Position numbers and translations under genes: made by a program | Shown: piece after piece, positions 57,201 to 63,200 of the stretch | How positions within the stretch are numbered: position 1 is the stretch's first letter | Layout: the number at the start of each line of letters is the position of its first letter | Source of the DNA: Panulirus ornatus | Taxonomy: Eukaryota > Arthropoda > Malacostraca > Decapoda > Palinuridae | NCBI RefSeq assembly: GCF_036320965.1 | Contig: NC_092269.1 | Coordinates: forward strand, 35,519,343 to 35,583,342 | Reading direction: 5' to 3' | DNA length: 64,000 nucleotides | Notes under the pieces: generated by a model | The model's database searches: none | The model's input: only the letters and a program-made list of their open reading frames with translations | Told to the model about the DNA's origin: nothing

Positions 57201-60200
57201 GAGGGAATCTGTAAATTCATTGCAAGTAATAAAGGTTGAATAGAATACCTGATCTGCCTTGAGAAACAAAAATAACTGAAGCTTTACAATCTTGAAAGAA
57301 GAGTAGAAAGGTATATGATCGTTTATGCATGGTAACAAAAGGTGAAAAATAATGATTTTATAGCTTAAAAGCTTAGATATGGGAAGGGACTGTGATTTAA
57401 CTTACAAATATATCTGAATATATATATTGATTGAATAAGTAATAATAGGGTAAGAGAGATGTGTGGTAATAAAAAGAGTGTGGTTGAGAGAGCAGAAGAG
57501 GGTGTTTTGAAATGGTTTGGTCACATGGAGAGAATGAGTGAGGAAAGACTGACCAAGAGGATATATGTGTCAGAGGTGGAGGGAACGAGGAAAAGTGTGT
57601 GAGAAATAGTTAGAGAAGCAAGGTCTTGTTTGTGGCATTTATGGATCTGGAGAAAGCATGTGATTGGGATGATTGAGGTGCTTTTTGGTAGGTTTTACGA
57701 ATAAATGGGGTGGAAGGAAAGCCAATAGAAGGTATCTATCTATCTATATCTCTGATGCCCATTCCATTTGATAACTCTCTCAAGGAAATGGCCATGGCAA
57801 AAGAGTCTCCATAACTGTTGAACTCTATTGCTGTAAGAAGCATTTAGGAGTTTTTTGTCAAGAGAGTAAAGCGTGGGTGCAAGTATATAGAGAGGAATGT
57901 AAGTGGTTCCTGGTGGGTGTTTGGCTGGGGTGTGAAGTCACCATGACTTTTTGATTTGTTTATGTATAGGATAGCAAGGGAGGTGAATGTAAAGGTCTTG
58001 GATAAAGGAGCAGGTATGCTGTCAGTAAGGGAGTGAGGGGTTATAGGAATTGAATCAGTTGTTTGCTGATGACACAGCACTGGTGGCAGATTCGAGTGAG
58101 AACTCCAGAAGTTGGTGTCTGAGTTCAAGAGAGTTTGTGAAAGGAGAAAGTTGAGAGTAAATACAAATAAAAGCAAGGTTTTTAGGTTCATCATTGCAGA
58201 GAGACAGGTTAGTTAGGGTGTGGCTTTGGAGTAATATTGGAAGAAGTCGGATGTTTTAGGTTCATGGCAGCAAATGGAACCTTGGAAGGGTAGAAGGGTA
58301 GTTGAATCTTAGAGTGGATGAGTTGGCGAAGGCTGTGGGAGCAATGAGGAATGTGTGGAAAGAGAGTTCGCTATTTGGTAGGGCAAAAATGGATATGTTT
58401 GAAGGTATAGTAGTCTCAACGATGTTGTATGGATGCTAGCCATGGGCTATGACCTTTGCTTTATCTGCAAACATATTCAGGTATAAGTCCATACCTTCAG
58501 GCAAGTCATTAACATAGATCAAGAAGAAAAATGTTCTCAGAACCCTGTGGCACTTCTCTAGGAACCTTGACTAATTTTGAGAAGGATATTTTGACCTAAT
58601 TCCTTTCTTTATGTTTTGTTTCCAGTTAACTTTTTATTGCTATTGATAACTCATGCTGGAAGGAGAATGATAGACAGTATTAAGATTTTATGTAGCAAAA
58701 ATATGACATAAGTATTTATCATTTAGTTGTGAAGAAAAACAGTTCCATAGAAAAGTAACTCTTTTTACATGTACATAAACTCCTATATCTCTGTATTCCC
58801 TATTCTGTCTGCAGAGAAAATATGAAGAAATTGAAATGAAGCTGAGGGTATGTCGGAAACCATGTGACTTTGATACCCGCTTGAATCAAATGAACCAGCA
58901 GTTGACGGAAATCAGTCAGAGAGTTCATCTAGTTAATCTGGCTTCCGGGGATCCAGATCGAATTCAAGAGCAGCTGAATCAGTGCATGGTAAGGTGTTGG
59001 AAGCTAATTAGTTTATGCTCTCATTTCTTTTGTCACATGAAAGAAATTAAGAAAACTTATAAGTATCCATGTAAACAATTTGGATGGTCATTGTTTCCAG
59101 TAATTTGAAGTATGTACTTGAAGTTAACAGTAGCACGATCATCCTAGCCTCGTCTTTGTGTAAATTACTCAGAGCATTTTGGATGTCTCTGGATTAGAGT
59201 AAACATTTGGCAGTGGCAGTGTCTCAGTGCATGTAGTGGACCGTATATGATATTATAAAGTCCAAGTGCTTTGCTGTTATGCATATGTTTTTGTCCCAAA
59301 ACTGAGATTTTAGTAATACTGCATACCCATATCTCATCATGCTTGGATGCTTAAGAGATATATGAGATATATAAACAAAAATATAGGAATGATGAGTAAA
59401 GAATGCTATTAAGAGAGCTGAAGTTCAGAGGAGTCATGCAAGTTAGAAAATTTGAAGGTGTACTGAAAGTTATGGTAAGTGGAGAGCTTGTGCCAGTTTT
59501 GATGTATGGATGTGAAACCATAGTTTTCCTGGGTCAAGGTGGGCAACAGGTAAGAACAATAGAGATGGATAAATTGTTTACTGTGGTTGGAATTACTTGA
59601 ACACATAGAATAAAGAATGAAGATATGAGAAAATTGTGGTGTTCATAAATCATCTATAAGTAGATGGGTGCAACAAAATCGTTATAGAAAGATAAGGCAT
59701 TTGTGAAAATGGACAGTAGTTTTGAGTTAGATATGGGAGTGAAGCCAGTCTGTATGATGTCAGTGTGGCTTTTCTGTATATACATGGACTGCCAATGAGA
59801 GAAATCAAAGCAAAAACAGGAAGAAAGAGAAAAGGTATGAGTTGGATGGAGAATCCTGGTTGTTTATATTTATGTTTTATGTGGATGATTCTTGATTGCT
59901 AGCAGAATGAAGAGAAATTTCTGATGAGGAATGGGTTCACCCCATGTGTTAGAGAAAGAAGATGAAGTTTATTCTTATATGATAAGAAGATGGCTTTTGA
60001 AAGGAGTTCATATGAGTACCTCTGGTGAGATTTTGTTGTGGGACAAAAGTAGTGTTAACTATATAGCCAACTCATTCCAAAATGCTGTTGTTTTTTCTGC
60101 CAAATGCATTGAGATAGTCATTGTAGTTCCTTATGGGATTGCTTTTTAATGAAATTTAAGTGTGCTATGATTGTCTTCAGTACTTATAACCCTAGTTATT

Positions 60201-63200
60201 GCAGATGTACTGCTTCACTTTTAATCAAGTAATCTCGTAACCCTGGATCGTCACAGGGAGGGGTGAAGACAGACCCTGAAACCTAAGGACCCATGCCCCA
60301 AGGAGCCAAGCCAATATCATGTTATTGCTCATATGCAAAGCTTTGACTATCTTCAGTGCATTGAACTCCATTTGTTTCTGGTGTATTGAGTGACTTTTGC
60401 TTTAGTCAAGCTCACTGTCTAATTTTGTGTCATTAGTAGAGGAGGCAAGGATAGACTCCAAGGGATACACCATTAATAACTATGACCTGGCATATTTTAA
60501 AAGATAGGTTTATCATTTCATAAAAAATTCATAAATACTTTCTCTTGTCTTCTTTTTCCTTTTCAGTGTCCTACCTAATGTTCCTACTGACTGCATCTAC
60601 CTAACACTCCTGCTTAATGTTCTTACCTACTACTTCTACCAAATGTTTTTACCTAATGCTCCAACTTAAGTGTTCCAGCCTACTACTTCCATCTACTGCT
60701 CATACCATTTTGCCAAAAGGCAGGGCTAGCACTTAGTGCTCACCACAGGAAAATCTAGAGTTACAAAGAATGAGCTGTGTGATTTGAGTGTTGTCAAGAG
60801 TTATGATAACATGGGGAGATTGTATGTTTGTAGACAGAGTGCAGTAGTCCACATGTGGGTGATACAGAAAGAAAGGATAGCTTCCTGGGTCAGAAGAAAG
60901 CAGCTTGACAACCGCTGAAGTGCTGGCTCACTAAGCAGCTATCACAAATGCTCCCTATACCCACGTAGGTATTACTGGTAATATACCTCCCTGGTCGTTA
61001 GCTGCCTACCAGTTGCTACCTTCTGTTTTATTGTCTCATCTTCGCAAAATAAGATTTTGGGTATTCATATTGCTTAAATTATTATCTTTACAGGGTTTGT
61101 ACCAGACACTTAGTGAAGTGAAGGCAGAGGTGGAAAATGTGATAGCAACAGGCCGTAAGATAGTTAAAGAAGGACAGTCTTCAGATCCTGATGATCTCAC
61201 CCGTCAGTTAGACCAATTAAAGGCACTATATAACCAAGTTAGTGATGCAGATATTTACCTTTGTTTATTAAAGACCTTGGTTTAAGTTTATAAGAACAGA
61301 AATAGCTAATGCTCTCACAAGTGGACTTTCATAATGTGTTTAGCATTGCTTACCATGAATTATGTGGGGGCTTGCCTAGGTTTGGGTTCATCCCCCTATG
61401 GGGCTAGTCGAATTATGGGCTCCTGACTTGGACTGTATGTAATTACTTTTTTGTAACTACCTATTTGTACTGTGTGGGTAGGGAGTCATACATGTGTGAG
61501 GTCTCCGTCTCTTGAACATTCTCTACTCCAAAAATAATTAAAGATTTTCATCCTTTGCTCTCTTGGTTTATTAATTCTCTCCAACTATGGTGCCACCTGC
61601 TTTACATCAAAGTACAGAAGTTTTATTTCATCAGCTCTTTTTCTGGCTTTCACTGCCATATCCCTTTTTGTTAACAAGCTTTGATTTTGTATATTCTACA
61701 CTTTTCTTTATTGCTCATTATTCTATTATTCTGTCTAAAGCTTCACTCAGTCATCTGGGCTCCTCTATTACAGTGTCCACAGGTTCCTTTTTTGGTACAT
61801 CAGTCATCGTGTTTAGAGTACTTTGAGCAACTCCCGAAAATGCTCCTTCTACCCCCAACAGCCCATTATTTTCAGTAGTTTCTGTAGGGTGATTTTTAAT
61901 CATTCTACCTTCTTTCCTTGGGTTCTGTTCCCTCTGAACTTAACTTAATGCTTATTCATGTTCATGCTCTATTACTCTTTTTTAATTCCTTTACTTCCTC
62001 TCTCATCTCATCCTGCCCTTCATTATCCTTGAACTGATTTCTTAGTTTCTTTATTCCTCTTCTAGTCTTGCTTCTTAACAATTTCCCATACCATACCTCT
62101 GTTACTTTAAAAAAGATGGTTAAGAAAAATTGCCCTCTACCGTATGATCATTGTTTACTTTAATCATAATATGTTTCAGAGTTTCCATAGGATAAGTCAG
62201 TTTTGAAATGTGTTTGTTCAGCCATCTTCTCACCTTTCATTCATTTTTTCTGGTATTTGTCATTGTTGTTTATCTAATCCACATGGTACTGGATGTCTTG
62301 TTTTCACAGGTACCATCCCTAAATTTATTAGCAGATTACTTCCATTTTCCATGCTCTGTGTAGAGATCGTGATATTATGAGACACATTTGCCGTATTTGA
62401 ATCAGACTTGGTTAGCTTCCCACCATTCCGTTCTGTTGGTACTAAACACAGTGACTATGTTGATAAACTGTTTTCCTAGATTTGTTAGGGACTTCGCGTA
62501 GTATAGTGAGGATGAATTTTTTGTTCTTTCCACATTTTCCTTACCTTCTCATTCATTTATTTATTTCTGTTGTATAAAGGATATGGGAACAAAACTGAAT
62601 GTAAGAATTACAGAGGAGAGTCTCCTTAATCATATTTGGTAAGTTGTATGGTAGGTTAGTGATTGGTCATGAGTAAAGGATTATCAAATTCCTTGATGAG
62701 TGAAAGAGGATGTGTTGACCAGAATTTTGCACCTAGAAAAGTAATGGAGAAAGTTTTAGAGAAAATGATAAGTTATAAGTGGCATGTATTGATTCAGAAA
62801 TAAACTAAAAAGTAAGACACTGGGAAATTCTTAGTGCATATATTCTGCATAGAAAATGTCTGAATGCTCTTAAGAGCTTTTGTATTGGAAGTAATGCATG
62901 TGTGGACTCTGGTGTAGCACTTAATGTTTCTAACTGTGATACATTCACGGGCTGCTCAGGGTCAAGCGCATAGGTTTGAATCCTGGTTATGGCAGTTGGT
63001 CTACAGTCATCCCAGCTCTTCATCCACCTTTAAGGGTTGGTAGATAAAATGGGTACCTGGCTCAGGCTAGGGTATATTTATATATAGCATTAATGGGATG
63101 GCTTTGCTTAGGGCCTCAGCTGCCCATGCTGTCTCAGCTAACATAAAAGAAAATTAGGTTATATGTAAGTGGTTTGAAAAAAATGTTTTAGTGCATTAAG

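Larger units (their letters stand above)
57089..58814. other. Intron 28
   Basis: 1,726 bp, mostly LINE remnants from two families in opposite orientation, with a family C fragment between LINE parts. Confidence 0.7.
58989..61093. other. Intron 29
   Basis: 2,105 bp with a LINE RT fragment and a family C repeat. Confidence 0.7.
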
